Assembly: GCA_023525975.1 (NCBI GenBank)
Contig: CM042023.1
Span: 19,269,501-19,333,500 of the forward strand
Length of the DNA stretch: 64,000 bases
Source: Smallanthus sonchifolius
Taxonomy: Eukaryota; Streptophyta; Magnoliopsida; Asterales; Asteraceae
Direction: 5' to 3'
The translations under genes were made by a program, and so were the position numbers. The notes beneath the pieces were generated by a model, which saw only the letters and a program-made list of their open reading frames with translations, was not told where the DNA came from and made no database searches. Shown here piece after piece: positions 19,974-31,234 of this stretch. Positions within the stretch are counted from its first letter, which is position 1. The number at the start of each line of letters is the position of its first letter.

Positions 19974-22437
19974 GCCTTGTAATATTATTTTATGTACCGG
20001 TGGAAAATGGGACTTTGTTAATGGTGTTAAGGAGTACGTTCCTGTAAAAAAAATGTTTTCGACGTGTTTTTTGTGTTCCTAGTAATATTAGTTATGTGGG
20101 TTTGAAAAATCTTATTTGTGAAAAATGTAGGTTTAGCAATGAAATTCGTTTTTCTTATAAAATGTCTACTTACACACATTCAATTGATCTATTGGATGAT
20201 AGTGATGTTTTATTTTTTTTAAATGTTGTTTTAAATCAACCAAATGAATTGTTGTCTTTGTACATTACTGAGGAATCTGGTGTGGGTAGTAGTTCAGTTG
20301 TTCCGTCTAATGAAACTCATCTTGATTTTAAAATTCCAGTGTCTTCTTCGGAATCTAATGTTGTACCTAACTTTTTTTGGTCTATGCCCGAGTCATTGTT
20401 TGATCGTACAATAAACGAAGTAAAAGTTCTTAACTCACAGTCTTCACATTTTTCTGATGGTCATATTTTTAAAAACAAAGAAGAATTAAAACTCGAACTT
20501 GGTAAAATTTGCATTACTGGATGTTTTGAATATAAAGTTGATAGATCTTCGAAAACCCGATTTGAGGCTTCATGTCAAAATGATGGTTGCGAGTGGCGTA
20601 TAAGGGCGTATGTGATTGAAAACACCGACGTTTTCCAGGTGAGATATTTTAAAGATCAACACACATGTTCTAGGACTCAGACGTATCCTCATATACGTCA
20701 AGCCAATAAAAAGGTCTTGGGTCACTTGATAAAAGATCAATTCAAAGATAGCGGGAGGATATACCGGCCGAATGATATCGTTACAGATATTAAAGAGAAA
20801 TACAAAATTGATATATCTTACTCTCAAGGTTAGAGAGAAAAATCTTTTGCCTTTGAACTATTGATTGGTTCCCCTGAGGATTCGTTTGCCAGGCTCCCAG
20901 TTTACTGTCATAATTTAAAAAACACAAACCCGGGTACAGTTACCCACACATTAACGGACGCAGCCGGAAGATTTGAAATGTTTTTTATTGCACTTGGTGT
21001 TGCTGTAAGTGAATTTTTTAAATTAAAATATTTTTTTAAAAATATTTTTCATTGTTTTAAAAGTTCTAATAAAAATATTTTTATATACAGATTTGAAGTT
21101 TCGTCGGTTATTTACGACTGTTGGTAATTATTGATGGAGCACATTTAAAAGGAAAGTTTTTGGACACTATGTTTCTGGCGGTCGGCATGGATGGAAACAA
21201 TCAAATCGTGCCGATCGCATACGGTGTTGGTAAAACTAAAAGTGGTGAATCATGGTCGTGGTTTTTGTCAAGATTTAAGGATTGTATTGGGGAAAATCCA
21301 AATTTGACGATTATATCTGATAGGGCTGCATCAATTGCTCAGGCAATTAGGGACGTCTTTCCCCATGCTTATCACGGGCTCTGCTGTCGCCATCTTATTA
21401 TGAACTTACACATAAAGGCAAAGTCAAAAAATTTTTTTGAATGTTTATGGTGGAAAACTTGTAAAGCTTACAGAGTTTCCGACTTTAATGAGGGTATGCA
21501 ACGACTATGTGATGCGGGTCCAAATATTTACAATACTCTTGTTAATATTGGTTTTGAAAAATGGGCTAGAGCACATAGCTCTGGACAACGCTATAATGTT
21601 ATGACATCTAACAGTGCAGAGTCAATTAACGCCTTGTCGGTTAATGCCCGAAAACTACCAATAATTAAACTTATTGAATTTTTTCGTGAAAACTTACAGA
21701 AGTGGTACTATAATCGTCGACAGGTTGGAGGTAATAACTTATCTAAATCATTTGTTAGTTACTAATTTATGTATATTTTATTTTTTTTACATATTTTTTA
21801 GTTACTAATTTATGTTTTTTTTAATAGCTAACAATCAACACCCACTTACCAAGTACGGTCAGGGTAAAATTAGTAAAAGAATTTCAAAAAATGGGTCATG
21901 GAGAGTTATTGGTATTGATCGAAACAAGTTTGAGGTTGATGACGGAGGGAAAAAGGTCTAGTCGATTTGGTTAATAGAACTTGTACATGTAAACAGTGGC
22001 AACTCTCTGGTTTACCTTGTGGTCACGTATTTGTCCGAGTTGATATGAGGACATTAAATATGGTATCGTATTGGATTGAAAACGTCTCTGGTGATACATA
22101 TTTACGGTTAATTCACCCTAAATTAATGAAAATCTCAGTATATTTTACAGCTTTGTTGGTTAACATTGGTTATTGGAAAAAGACTGGATACTCTGAAATG
22201 GTTATGTCGTACGAAGTTAATGAAGAATTTGTTCAGTCACATGAAGACTTGGTTGGTAATGAAGGGGTGTTTGTTTGTATGCTAATGGAACATCTAGTAA
22301 CCGGTAAACCATTGAATATAAATGGCGAATTTAAACAGAAATGTAAGTCTTACCGACGTTTATGGCAGATCAGTTTTATTTCTGGCGTTGTTTGCCACGT
22401 TAGGTTTATTTCTCGTGATGTTGTCAAGTTATGTTAA
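19974..22437 (+). pseudogene. MULE transposase (mudrA-type), frameshifted
   Basis: The start at 19974 gives MPCNIILCTGGKWDFVNG, the usual N-terminal stretch of this class; a shift before 20096 moves to the next frame. Domains in order: MuDR N-terminal zinc-binding region (FEASCQNDGCEWRIRA ... DQHTC) near 20560-20690; a stop after DISYSQG at 20831; the catalytic domain with IDGAHLKGKF (first Asp), IISDRAASI (second Asp), the CCRHLIMNLH CxxH motif and TSNSAESINA; and a SWIM zinc finger CTCKQW...PCGH near 21985-22026. Two short introns are visible: 21005-21090 (GTAAGT...ACAG) and 21731-21827 (GTAATA...ATAG). Further frameshifts lie near 21110 and 21955. It would cut and paste the element; it is not functional as read. 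Confidence 0.88.
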
Positions 22438-23067
22438 AATCTATTTTGTTTTAATGAAATTATTGTGTTAATGTTTACCCATGTACACAACACTAGATGT
22501 AATTTTTAATTTATTAAAAAAACAAAATTAAAAAAAAACATGCCTATATAAGGAAATGGTGCATCATATTCCAAACCATCATATTCCATGGCCTTATACT
22601 TTTTTTTTCTATATATAAAACCCACACATACTACTAAAAAACCTCCATATTTATTTACTGGTTCGCTTTAAGCTAAATGTTGGAATCGGTGTACTCGGAA
22701 ATATAATAAAACTGCAGACTTCGTTGAAGGCTAGTTGAAACTGGGGTTCGCCCCCAAGAAGCTGGGGTTCGCCCCCAAGTATTTGAGGATCCCCCCTCCT
22801 AAAGACGAAATATATTATTTTTATCTGTTTTTTAAGTTTTGTAATGTTATCGTATTATGTTAAGTTTTGTAATTTTATCGTCAACAGACGAAATATATTG
22901 TTTTTATATGTTTTTTAAATTATTTTGTCCTTGAATTACAAATTTATGAGACGAATTTTTAGTGGATAATTAATTATAGCCGGATGATATTTAAAACATA
23001 AGATTAATACATAATAAAAACCTAAGATTACATGAAAATAAAACATAAATAAAATTAAATAAAAATA
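22438..23067. other. Spacer between convergent MULE genes
   Basis: AT-rich, with a short direct repeat (GCTGGGGTTCGCCCCCAAG) near 22741-22780 and a partial duplication at 22804-22915 (ACGAAATATATT...). No gene seen. Confidence 0.6.
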
Positions 23068-23496
23068 TTATTCCGATTCAGTGGAGTAATCGGAGTCGTC
23101 TGAACAGGAGTAGCCAAATTCTTCACGTCGTTGTCGTCGTCGAAATTGCCTTACCCTAAATTTAAAATCCTAATCCTCATCAAAATCCGGTGAAGAATTG
23201 GTTGTTTCTTGAGGGTTTGTAGGTTGGACAGGTACCGGAATTGGATGATTTATTCGTTGCACTGGACTTTGGTTAGGTTGTTGCACATCAGAAGGAGTGT
23301 TATGTTGTTGAGCGGTTGGATGAGGGTTACGTTGTTGAATGATTGGAGTAGGGTTATGTTGTTGTCCATTTGGACGAGGGTTATGTTCTTCACTATTTGG
23401 ACGAGGGTTATGTTCGTCATCATTAGGACGAGGGTTATGTTGTAGAATATTTATGTTAATAGTAAGGTGAATGTGAATGTGGTTATGATCCGCCAT
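23068..23496 (-). pseudogene. Second MULE ORF, HNPRPN-repeat protein with one stop
   Basis: Unrecognised protein encoded convergently to the transposase. From the ATG at 23494-23496 it reads MADHNHIHIHLTININILQ, then 27-bp repeats encoding HNPRPN plus three residues (three clear units, then diverged ones), then a Gln/Pro/Asn-rich stretch and an acidic SSPDFDED. A TAG at 23172-23170 interrupts it, but the same frame continues through a basic RQFRRRRQRREEF and an acidic CSDDSDYSTESE to a stop at 23068, so the original product was ~140 residues. The mudrA/mudrB convergent layout of maize MuDR is similar in architecture, but I see no sequence likeness to mudrB. Longer upstream codons to 23610 exist but look less protein-like. 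Confidence 0.6.
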
Positions 23497-23679
23497 GACC
23501 ACCAAATATGAGGTGTAGTGAGTATTCAAAATGGAAGCACAAGTTGTATATTTATAACCTAAAATACAAGCATAAAAGAAATAAAACATAATATTAATAA
23601 AATCAAACAAATGTTACATTTAACTATTTTTTGTTAACTTACATTAACATTAACATTCATTTTTGTAGTGAAATACTTG

Positions 23680-24255
23680 AAAAGGAAACGGCGAAAATTT
23701 GGAGTGACTGGCAAAATACTTGAAAGGAAATGGCGAAAATTTGGAGTGAATGGCGAAATTATGAGTGTATGGTGAAAATATGTCAAATCCTAACGCTAGA
23801 TTCTCTGAATTTTCGTTAGATTCCCTGATTTTTCGCTTTAAATTTTCGCCAAATTCTCTGAATTTTCGCCATCACTTTATGTCATTTTCTGAAATTTCGC
23901 CATTTTTTGTCACATTTTCGCCATTTTTGGTCAAATTTTCGCCATTTTTTCAACATTTTCACTTTTTTCGAGATTTTCGCTTACCGGTCAAATCATTGTA
24001 TTTTCGCCATTTTTTTGAAATTTTCGCCACTTTTTCAAAATTCTCTAAATTTTCGCCAAAAATGGTCAAATTTTCGAAATTTTCAAAGATTCTCTGGAAT
24101 TTTAGCCAAAAGTGGTCAAATTTTCGCCACTTTTTCGAAATTTTCGCCATTTTTCAAGATTTTAAGAATTTTCCCCACTTTCGCCATTCGGACCCACAAA
24201 ATAAAAAAATAAAAAAAAGGGGAAAATTTGAGGCGAAATAATATGGCAAAATTTC
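23680..24255. repeat. MULE right subterminal TTTTCGCCA array
   Basis: More than 20 copies of AAATTTTCGCCA(T/C)TTTT-like motifs at irregular spacing over ~570 bp, far longer than the left array. Overlapping Phe/Ser-rich ORFs are by-products of the motif. Confidence 0.85.
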
Positions 24256-24330
24256 GCCATTTTAGTAAAAAAAAATCAATGGCTATATTGGCAAATGGGA
24301 TTGGGTCAATGGCTTATTTGGTGATTTCCC
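24256..24330. repeat. MULE right terminal inverted repeat
   Basis: Ends CAATGGCTATATTGGCAAATGG...GGTGATTTCCC, complementary to the left terminus. Confidence 0.88.
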
Positions 24331-24599
24331 CTTTTTTTTTTTTTGCATTTTAATGTCTTCTTTAGATCTATATAGTTTTTTTTATTTTTTATTTTTTTTA
24401 AATCCAAACACCTTTTTGATGCATTTTGATTTTTTTAATAAATACTTTATGTATTACCCTCTTATATAAATCCCATGGGAATAAATAGTAGTACCAGGGA
24501 TTTACAAGTTTATTTACGTTGAGTACAAGTCTACTTGTGCGTTTACCTTATCTCATGCTTCTCACGTCCGGCTACTCCCTTTTCACACCAGACCCAGAC
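24331..24599. other. T-rich spacer, no gene seen
   Basis: Poly-T and AT-rich DNA after the MULE, leading into the captured-exon region. No element boundary identified with confidence. Confidence 0.5.
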
Positions 24600-25013
24600 T
24601 AGGGTTTGCCCCCTTCACCATTGTTCCAGACGGAGAGCAGCCCCTTCACGGGTTCATCGGTTTCGTACGTCGGTGAGTTGTTCTGTGATACAACTGCGTT
24701 TTGCAAGATAGCCTCCTCTCCGGTCCACACATCTCTTGCCACACCCACGTTTCAAATTCACCATTCTGGCCATCTGTTTTCTCTCTCTCTCTCTGATCCC
24801 CAAATCAACAGATCGAAGAAAAAGGAAATCAAAATATGGTGCAGAAAAACCAAGATCATGACCAATGGAAGATGATGGTGACGACGACGGTGGTGGGGGA
24901 CGATACCATCACCACCAGACTCGACTTCGATCGAGCAGAGTAAAAGAGTCGATTTCGAGTAGATGATGATTTTGTTAATTATTCTGGTGATCAAACACTC
25001 TTTTTTTTCTCCA

Positions 25014-25116
25014 ATGGAGGTTTTGGATGTATCAGAAGCTCTGAGGGTACTCGATTCTTCACTTTCTCGAACCAATTGGCGTCTCAAAGCTTCTTCAAAG
25101 CGTCTTCTTCAGACAG
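25014..25116 (+). pseudogene. Captured first exon, MEVLDVSEALRVLDSSLSRT...
   Basis: 34 codons from ATG at 25014 to a GT donor at 25117 (ACAG|GTCAAT). Residues include SLSRTNWRLKASSKRLLQT, which look like a real, conserved plant protein start, but I cannot name the family with confidence. No continuing exon in frame was recognised, so it is called a fragment. Confidence 0.5.
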
Positions 25117-25686
25117 GTCAATTTTATTCCCTTATGTTTCCCTTTCAAATTCGAGCTTATATCAGTAATCATCTGTATTGTTTTCACCCTTAATTTTGTT
25201 GGTTTTGGTTTTAGGAACCCTAATTCGTCAAATAGGTATTCATCATTTGACATTTGGAATTATGATTCACTAACTGTAATTTACATGTTTATATCGGATC
25301 ATGATTTCTTTTAGTTCTCTTCAAAAATGTGATGGTGACTCATTAGTAACAGGGATTCACAACTCTAAATTGTATATCCTCTTGCTGGTTGGTTTCAAAT
25401 TGGTATTATAGAATCCATGTGTAGTTTAGGATGAAAATAAGAATTTAATAAAAAGTTATCACAATTGGTCTTTATTCCAGGATGTTGCTTCTCTTATAGT
25501 GTAAGCATTTGACGTATTTATCTAATATTTGAGCTGTATTAACTTTCATGATTGTCAGGTCCTGCCTAGCTTTTATTTTGAGATTAAGTATTTGAATTTA
25601 GTATTACATTGTTCTAAGTTTTATTAAATCACCAAGCTTTTTGGTATACATGGTTTCCTGTAATGTAATACTTTTCCACCTTGCAG

Positions 25687-25777
25687 GTCTTCGTTGTGCT
25701 GTTCTTCTCTGCTGCTGTTGTTGTTGTCGCTTTAACCTACTGTTGCCCAGTGTGTGACTGTGTATTACATTCTGAAG
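25687..25777 (+). pseudogene. Captured exon encoding hydrophobic segment
   Basis: Bounded by CTTGCAG and GAAG|GTAGGC. In one frame it encodes VFVVLFFSAAVVVVALTYCC followed by PVCDC, a probable membrane segment with a Cys cluster. Family not recognised. Codon-repeat slippage (GCTGCTGTTGTTGTT) may exaggerate hydrophobicity. Confidence 0.35.
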
Positions 25778-25843
25778 GTAGGCATTAAGAAACACCATAT
25801 GCTTTCCATTTTCAATTAACTATTTACACTTAATTTGTAACAG

Positions 25844-25952
25844 TGGAGAAACAATTACCGCCACTATATGGGAAGAAGTCATCCCGTTCCTTGACAGAGA
25901 CATAATGACAGCTGCAAAACAACCAACAGTGGTCGCACTAACGTCATGTTTT
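25844..25952 (+). pseudogene. RPA1-like OB-fold exon fragment
   Basis: After an AG acceptor the frame GETITATIWEEVIPFL then AAKQPTVVALTSC resembles the OB-fold strand pattern of plant replication protein A large-subunit-like proteins (family knowledge, not a search). RPA-like exons are recurrent Helitron cargo in plants. The frame then runs into unrelated hydrophobic residues, so only a fragment remains. Confidence 0.5.
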
Positions 25953-26059
25953 ATTGGTTTTTTTATTATGTGGCATGTTTTTATTGGTTTTCTTGGAGGT
26001 GGGTTACGCCCAGCACATCTGCTTATAAGCCTGCTTTTTGTTATTTTTATCAGATCCTC

Positions 26060-26135
26060 CTCATGGTGTGTTGGTAAATGTAGTGTTGATAGCCAGAGGC
26101 TGCAGGTTCGAAACTTGCCCTACTCTTTTTTAACA
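26060..26135 (+). mobile_element. SINE-like tRNA-derived fragment
   Basis: GTGTTGGTAAATGTAG (box-A-like) and GCAGGTTCGAAACTTGCCC (good box B) are about 40 bp apart, then a T-run. Too short and lacking an acceptor stem for a tRNA gene. Confidence 0.4.
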
Positions 26136-26650
26136 TGCGTTTCTTTTTTGGAGTTTCGCTTTCCTTTTTTCTTTTAAAGATTGTGGGTATCTTTCTGTAG
26201 ACAGGTGTCATGGACACGTGTTTCCTTTACTCTACATGCCTTTTTTCTTTTATATGTGTTTTTTTTTTGGGATTTTGGTTTTATTCTCAGATGTGCATTC
26301 TTCTCCGTGGGTTACAGCAGTGTAGATGTAAGTTTCTAATATTACCAGTGTTTTATAATTTGTAGTGCTTTATGTGTTCATTTGTTTGGTTGTTCCTTCT
26401 TGCAGTTACCTTGAAGAAAGCAAGCCCTTGGATGATTGGAGGTTTCCCTAAGGTTTTGGTTTTTTTTTTTTTTACATTCTTTGTGTTATTCTTTCTAATA
26501 TTTGGCCAGCTTGAGATTGGCTTAGGTGTGATTGGTTGAATGAAATTGCTCACTGTTTTTATAATAGTTTTATTAAAAATACCATAATTCTATCCTCAAT
26601 TTTTTTGTCCGTTTTATCCATTTCAATGGTTCAACATGGATGTTTTCAAA

Positions 26651-26955
26651 TAAACTCAGCTGCAAAAACAACATTTCAGACAATTAACATTTTTTTTTCA
26701 AAATGTGTAATGTTTCTAAAACATGGATGCATTTTCCTTAGGCTCAAGAGGTTATAACCAGAAGTAATGAAAAAAATGTTTTTTTAAGACTGGTTATCTT
26801 ACTTTCTGGCAAGAAACAACGCATCAGAGAGTTAACATTCTTTATTAAAATGTGTTATGTTTCTAAAACATGGATGCATTTGCCTTAGGCTCAAGAAGTT
26901 ATAACCAGAAATACTGATAAACATGTTTTTTTAACTGCTTATCTTACCTTCTGGC
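26651..26955. repeat. Diverged tandem duplication (~160 bp)
   Basis: GTTTCTAAAACATGGATGCATTT...CCTTAGGCTCAAGA...GTTATAACCAGAA...CTTATCTTAC occurs at 26710-26805 and 26868-26955. Confidence 0.75.
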
Positions 26956-27221
26956 CCAGCTGGAAAGGGGGTAGACCTTTGAAAGTGCGTATGCCACATA
27001 TAAACAGAAAAAAAATTATGATATTGACAGAGTTACAAAATTAACCTTATAATCTTGATTAGGTCAGTTATTTAATGTTATGACCCACGTTCTTTATCTG
27101 AAAGCTTGGGTTTTTCCTTCTTGCAGTAGCCTTGAATGAAAGCAATCCGTAAGACGAACGTAAACCCCAGCAAGTTCCCCTGCAATTTCGGTTAGTTTTT
27201 TTCCATTATTTATGCGATGTT

Positions 27222-27649
27222 CTGAATCGTTTTTATTGCGTTTATTCCTGAATTGATTGTTTTCTGTTAATTTGATCGCCTGAGATTGTGTTTAGATGTG
27301 CTTATTAGGGCAACTTTCTTAGTGCATTTGTTATTTTGTTTTTGATGAGATTGGATTCTTTTTTCCAGAGAATTTTATTAACAATATCAGATTTAACCGT
27401 ATAATCATACTCCTGTAGGTTCTGATTTGGGTAGGCTGAATCGTTTTTGTTGCGTTTATTCCTGAATTGATTGTTTTCTGTTAATTTGATCGCCTGAGAT
27501 TGTGTTTAGATGTGCTTATTAGGGCAACTTTCTTAGTGCATTTGTTATTTTGTTTTTGATGAGATTGGATTCTTTTTTCCAGAGAATTTTATTAACAATA
27601 TTAGATTTAACCGTATAATCATACTCCTGTAGGTTCTGATTTGGGTAGG
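27222..27649. repeat. 214-bp tandem duplication, nearly identical
   Basis: CTGAATCGTTTTTATTGCG begins at 27222 and again at 27436 (with one T to G). The full 214-bp units differ at very few positions by eye, so this duplication is recent compared with the surrounding decay. Confidence 0.9.
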
Positions 27650-27994
27650 CTCACGTGTACTCCTCAAAGGGAGGGACAAATGGAAGATCAAGAGGGCATA
27701 GTATCCAAATTGAACGGGTATGCGAAATGTGGCGTCAAATCTTTTGTAATTCTCCTGTCACGCCTTCAAAACAGTTATTTTGTAGCCTATTGTCAAAAAA
27801 CTACTTTTTGGTGAGGTAGATAATCACATATGCAACCATGTGTATATGTATCACTGCCTTTTGGTGATGTAGATCATACGCAGACATTTTGTACCAAAAA
27901 GTCTTCTATGAATGACAATTATTAGATATTGCTTTTGCATGCCGAACTTTCCAAGCATAATGCTTCACATTTTAGCAAAAAAAAAAATATTATT

Positions 27995-28027
27995 CCCCGC
28001 CGCAACGCGCTGAGGGGATAAAACTAG
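27995..28027 (+). other. Helitron-like 3' hairpin and CTAG end (+)
   Basis: Imperfect hairpin CCCCGCCGCAACGCGCTGAGGGG, then ATAAAACTAG, host T follows. Confidence 0.5.
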
Positions 28028-28038
28028 TTAATTATAAA

Positions 28039-28110
28039 CTAGGAAGTGTTATCCGTGCGTTGCGGTGGCTCAGTTTTGAATATAACGTAGATAAAAAACA
28101 TGTCTCAATG
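28039..28110 (-). other. Second Helitron-like 3' end (-), head to head
   Basis: On the minus strand CCACCGCAACGCACGGATAACACTTCCTAG ends at 28039, 12 bp from the previous terminus. The element would extend rightward; its start was not located. Confidence 0.4.
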
Positions 28111-28760
28111 ATATATTTGGAAATAAATGAATGTCAAGAAAACACACAAACGAACTTAAAGAAACATATTACTAATTTAGGTCGACTTGAGCTTGGATCA
28201 AACTCGTTTAAACTTTACTCGAATAAAAACTTTAAACGTACCGGTTTCAATAACTAACGAACGGTTCACGAGGCAACTTTTATGTAATTAACTTTAACAC
28301 TGTTGTAAACTAATTTTTTTAATTTTGTAATGTAGGTTTTCCGTTGCGTCACGTGCGGAGAAATAACTCGTTTGTCTTGATATTTTTTTTATCAAATACG
28401 TCACTACAAGAATGAGATCGTGACCGTTCAAATTACCATAAAAAAAAGTTTTTAAATACACTTGGATTCATTTGTTTGTTTGACAGCTATCATTTAGCTG
28501 TTCACAAGTCTCAAAACCAATTTCCTGAAGTTGTTGCCGTAAACCACCTCCATCACCAGCGCACCATCGTCGTCTTCTTCGACCAAGCAAGCACTAGCAG
28601 GATTAGGGTTCATGTTAAAGAGGGAAGGTCATAGGGGAAAATAGCCAGTCAGCCACACACCGACAGAGGAAGAATATAAAGATTTTTTTTACTTAAAAAT
28701 GATAGCGGTCCAACGAGGACCATTTACTGTTCCTAAGGACTTTGATTTTAAAGAAGCTTA
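28111..28760. other. Intergenic, no supported gene
   Basis: Contains a GC-richer patch (28520-28670, with CTCCATCACCAGCGCACCATCG) that could be exon or 5' leader debris. No domain recognised. Confidence 0.5.
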
Positions 28761-29082
28761 TCTATATTATATAATAAATAAAGATTTTTCATGTCACATG
28801 TCACCTCCACGTTCATTCTTATCATCTTTTTTTCGACTCTCTTTCTTATTAAATGCATCTCTATCATTTAATATTTATATATTTTTAAAAAAATACACTA
28901 ATTTTTTTATTAATAAATCTCATGACGTATTTTGACGAGTGTATGTGTTAACAGATTATATTGTATTCCACATGTTTATTCAATATATGTAAAGACGTAT
29001 TTTTAAAAAATACATTTTTTTATTGCTTAATATATAATATTATATTTATTTAACCCGTGTAATACATGTTATTTTAATTTAG
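28761..29082 (+). mobile_element. Decayed small Helitron-like element
   Basis: Starts TCTATATTATATAATAAATAAAG and ends with CCCGTGTAATACATG then TTTAGT, a degenerate version of the element at 15663-16016. Confidence 0.4.
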
Positions 29083-29829
29083 TAATATAATATAATGAGA
29101 AACAATTAATAATCCAAAATTTTAAATAAAACAATATAAAAGGTTATGAGCATAAGTCAAGAAAATGTTCACGGCCCAATACCAAGAATACTCCTTAATC
29201 CTTAAGTCACTTTGAGATATTGGAAAAACTTAACCAAGTTTCTAAACTATTCTAATTAAGTTACTTTACTTTTTTTTTCAATTAAGTCACTCAAGTTTTA
29301 AGTAATATAATAATCATGTATGGACTTAAAAAGTATATATTAGACAAATAAAGTGCTTCACATAAAATCTAAACAACAGAAAACAAAACGTACTAAAAAT
29401 ATAGTATCAACAAGCTACTAAGAACAAAAGATGTCGAAAAGGTATAATAGTGACAAATAGAACGTCATAGAGAGGCAAAGACAAGAAGAAGATAACATGT
29501 AAAGACCACCAAAAGTATTAGAAAAGTTAAGCCCTGACAAAACGAAGATAAACATGTACCCTCCCCTAATTAGGGAATGTCAAAGCAGGTAATTAGTTAC
29601 GGCATGTAAAGAACGTGTCAGATTAAGTGGACCCCAAAAGACTTTTTATCCATTTTATGTTTTTTTTATAATTAATAAGCGTGTTATATATTTTTATGCC
29701 CGGCAAACAAAGGATCATATTATTAAAATTAACTCAAACAAGAAGTTAGAGCGGAACAGTACAATTATTTGATCATATTAAAGGAACACCATGTACTCCA
29801 ATCTAGAGAATTCCATGTTGCCGATCCAA
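29083..29829. other. AT-rich intergenic, no gene seen
   Basis: No domain-bearing ORF, no paired terminal repeats. Confidence 0.6.
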
Positions 29830-30545
29830 ATTAAACATGTAGCTTTAATCTCCTTGGAAATCTTTGTTTTTCTTCTGGAATACCTTTTCATTCCTTGCCC
29901 TCCAGAGAAACCATAACGTCCCAAGAGTGGTATTGTTTTTTACTCTTTGTCTCCAGAAAATTTAGCCTTTAACCACCCCGAGTAATAATTCTTTCACCGA
30001 GTCTCCTACAATAGTTGAGAATCCACACTAACCTTGAATCATGTTCGATACTTAAGGATAGAACTGAGAAACAAAAGCACAAACACACACAATTTAGATC
30101 TCGTATTGTTATATTCAAGAAACTGACTCAAAACTTAAATACAATAACCTTAAACATAGTTATGTATTTATAGAGTAACCCAAACTTGGTAAACAAGAAA
30201 CAATTAAAAACCCTAATTGCACCCCCATAATCTCATTAATAATATTTAATGGAACTCCACGTGTCCATTGAGCTGGGCCCTTCACATACTCTTGTTGGGC
30301 CTATTTGAGTCGTAAATTACCAATAGAAACATCTTATGCAACGTGACAGTTTATCAACGCATGAGTCGTCGTTTCCATCCGAATCTCATAGCTACTACAA
30401 TTCATGTCTTGGATTGCCATGTTTCTCTTAGCAAGTTCTTCCATTGTTGGTAATCGCCCTAGAGCGGCTTGCCATCCAAAAAAATTGACTTTTACAGACA
30501 TCCAATTATTCCATTCACGAACTATAGGTTCCGTTGAGACGAATA
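29830..30545 (-). pseudogene. LINE zf-RVT relic, split by an insertion
   Basis: On the minus strand 30545-30340 reads VNFFGWQAALGRLPTMEELA, the plant LINE C-terminal domain, with several expected cysteines changed. 30035-29830 reads GTLWFLWRARNEKVFQKK from the end of the same domain, with stops. Between them (about 30045-30330) is an unrelated stretch with CTCTATAAATACATA on the minus strand, which could be a solo LTR, unproven. Confidence 0.6.
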
Positions 30546-30881
30546 TCCTAAACTATAAAAAGGAGAATTTAACTGACAGGTTACCGAATGACTAGTAAGT
30601 CACTAACGAGTATATGAAACTGTTAGTGGGAACTATTTTCCGAGGAAAACTCTCTCTGTTTTGAAGTGAAATAGTGTAACCCGTCATAACATGTTACGTT
30701 AGTCTAAATAATGAAGATTTAACTTTATGTCTTCGATTTTTGAGTTCCTGTTTTGTTATTCTTTTTCAGCTTAGATATATTGGTATCTCGTTTGTATATA
30801 TCTTCTCTTTGTTTTCGAGGCCTCTAGTGAGTTACAAATAGAGTTTGAAAATGTTAAATCTTTTATCGGCCCGATGGGAAC
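30546..30881. other. Intergenic, no gene seen
   Basis: No supported feature before the MITE boundary. Confidence 0.5.
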
Positions 30882-31084
30882 TAAGGGTATGTTTGGTATG
30901 GGGTAATGGAATGGACGAAGGAATGGAATGGACAAAGGAATGAAATAGACCATTACCATTCCATTGTCTTGTTTGGTTAACCTATTAGAATGGAATGAAT
31001 CATTACTTCATGTTGTTTTCTAAACAGGAAAATACGAATGAATGTAATACAATTAATTAAAAATGACAAAAATATTTCAAGAAA

Positions 31085-31234
31085 ATACCCGGGTCATGGG
31101 TCAGGGCATGGGTCGGGTCATGATTCGGGTCATTGGTCGGTTCATGTGTTGGGTCATGGTTCGGTTCATGGGTCGGGTCATGGGTTAGGGCACGGGTCAG
31201 GTCATACGACGGGTCAAGGTTCGGTCACGGGTTA
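31085..31234. repeat. GGGTCATGGGTCG minisatellite, left part
   Basis: Degenerate ~10/20-bp units (GGGTCATGGGTCGGTTCATG). The Gly/His/Ser-repeat ORF on + is a by-product. Confidence 0.9.

Larger units (their letters stand above)
19236..24330 (+). mobile_element. MULE (Mutator-like) transposon, 5.1 kb
   Basis: Terminal inverted repeats of ~70 bp start GAGAAATCACCAAAATAGCC at 19236 and end GGTGATTTCCC at 24330; both contain ATTGACCCAATC and AATATAGCCATTGA followed by a T run. Both flanks are poly-T, so a 9-bp duplication is compatible but cannot be delimited. Inside are a decayed transposase gene on + (19974-22437), a convergent second ORF on minus (23496-23068), and long subterminal arrays of TTTCGCCATTT-type motifs at both ends. 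Confidence 0.9.
24600..28027 (+). mobile_element. Captured-exon region ending in Helitron-like 3' terminus
   Basis: This stretch has gene-like features (GC-richer 5' leader, exons with GT/AG borders, T-rich introns) but pieces that do not form one protein, and two internal tandem duplications. It ends with hairpin CCCCGCCGCAACGCGCTGAGGGG, then ATAAAACTAG at 28027 followed by TT, the Helitron 3' layout. The 5' TC terminus was not found with confidence. Gene-fragment capture by a Helitron fits; a decayed ordinary gene next to an unrelated Helitron end is the alternative. Confidence 0.45.

Noticed and set aside
23765..24241. Phe/Ser-rich ORFs in the MULE right end
   Set aside because: Produced by the TTTTCGCCA subterminal array; no domain, and overlapping ORFs appear in several frames.
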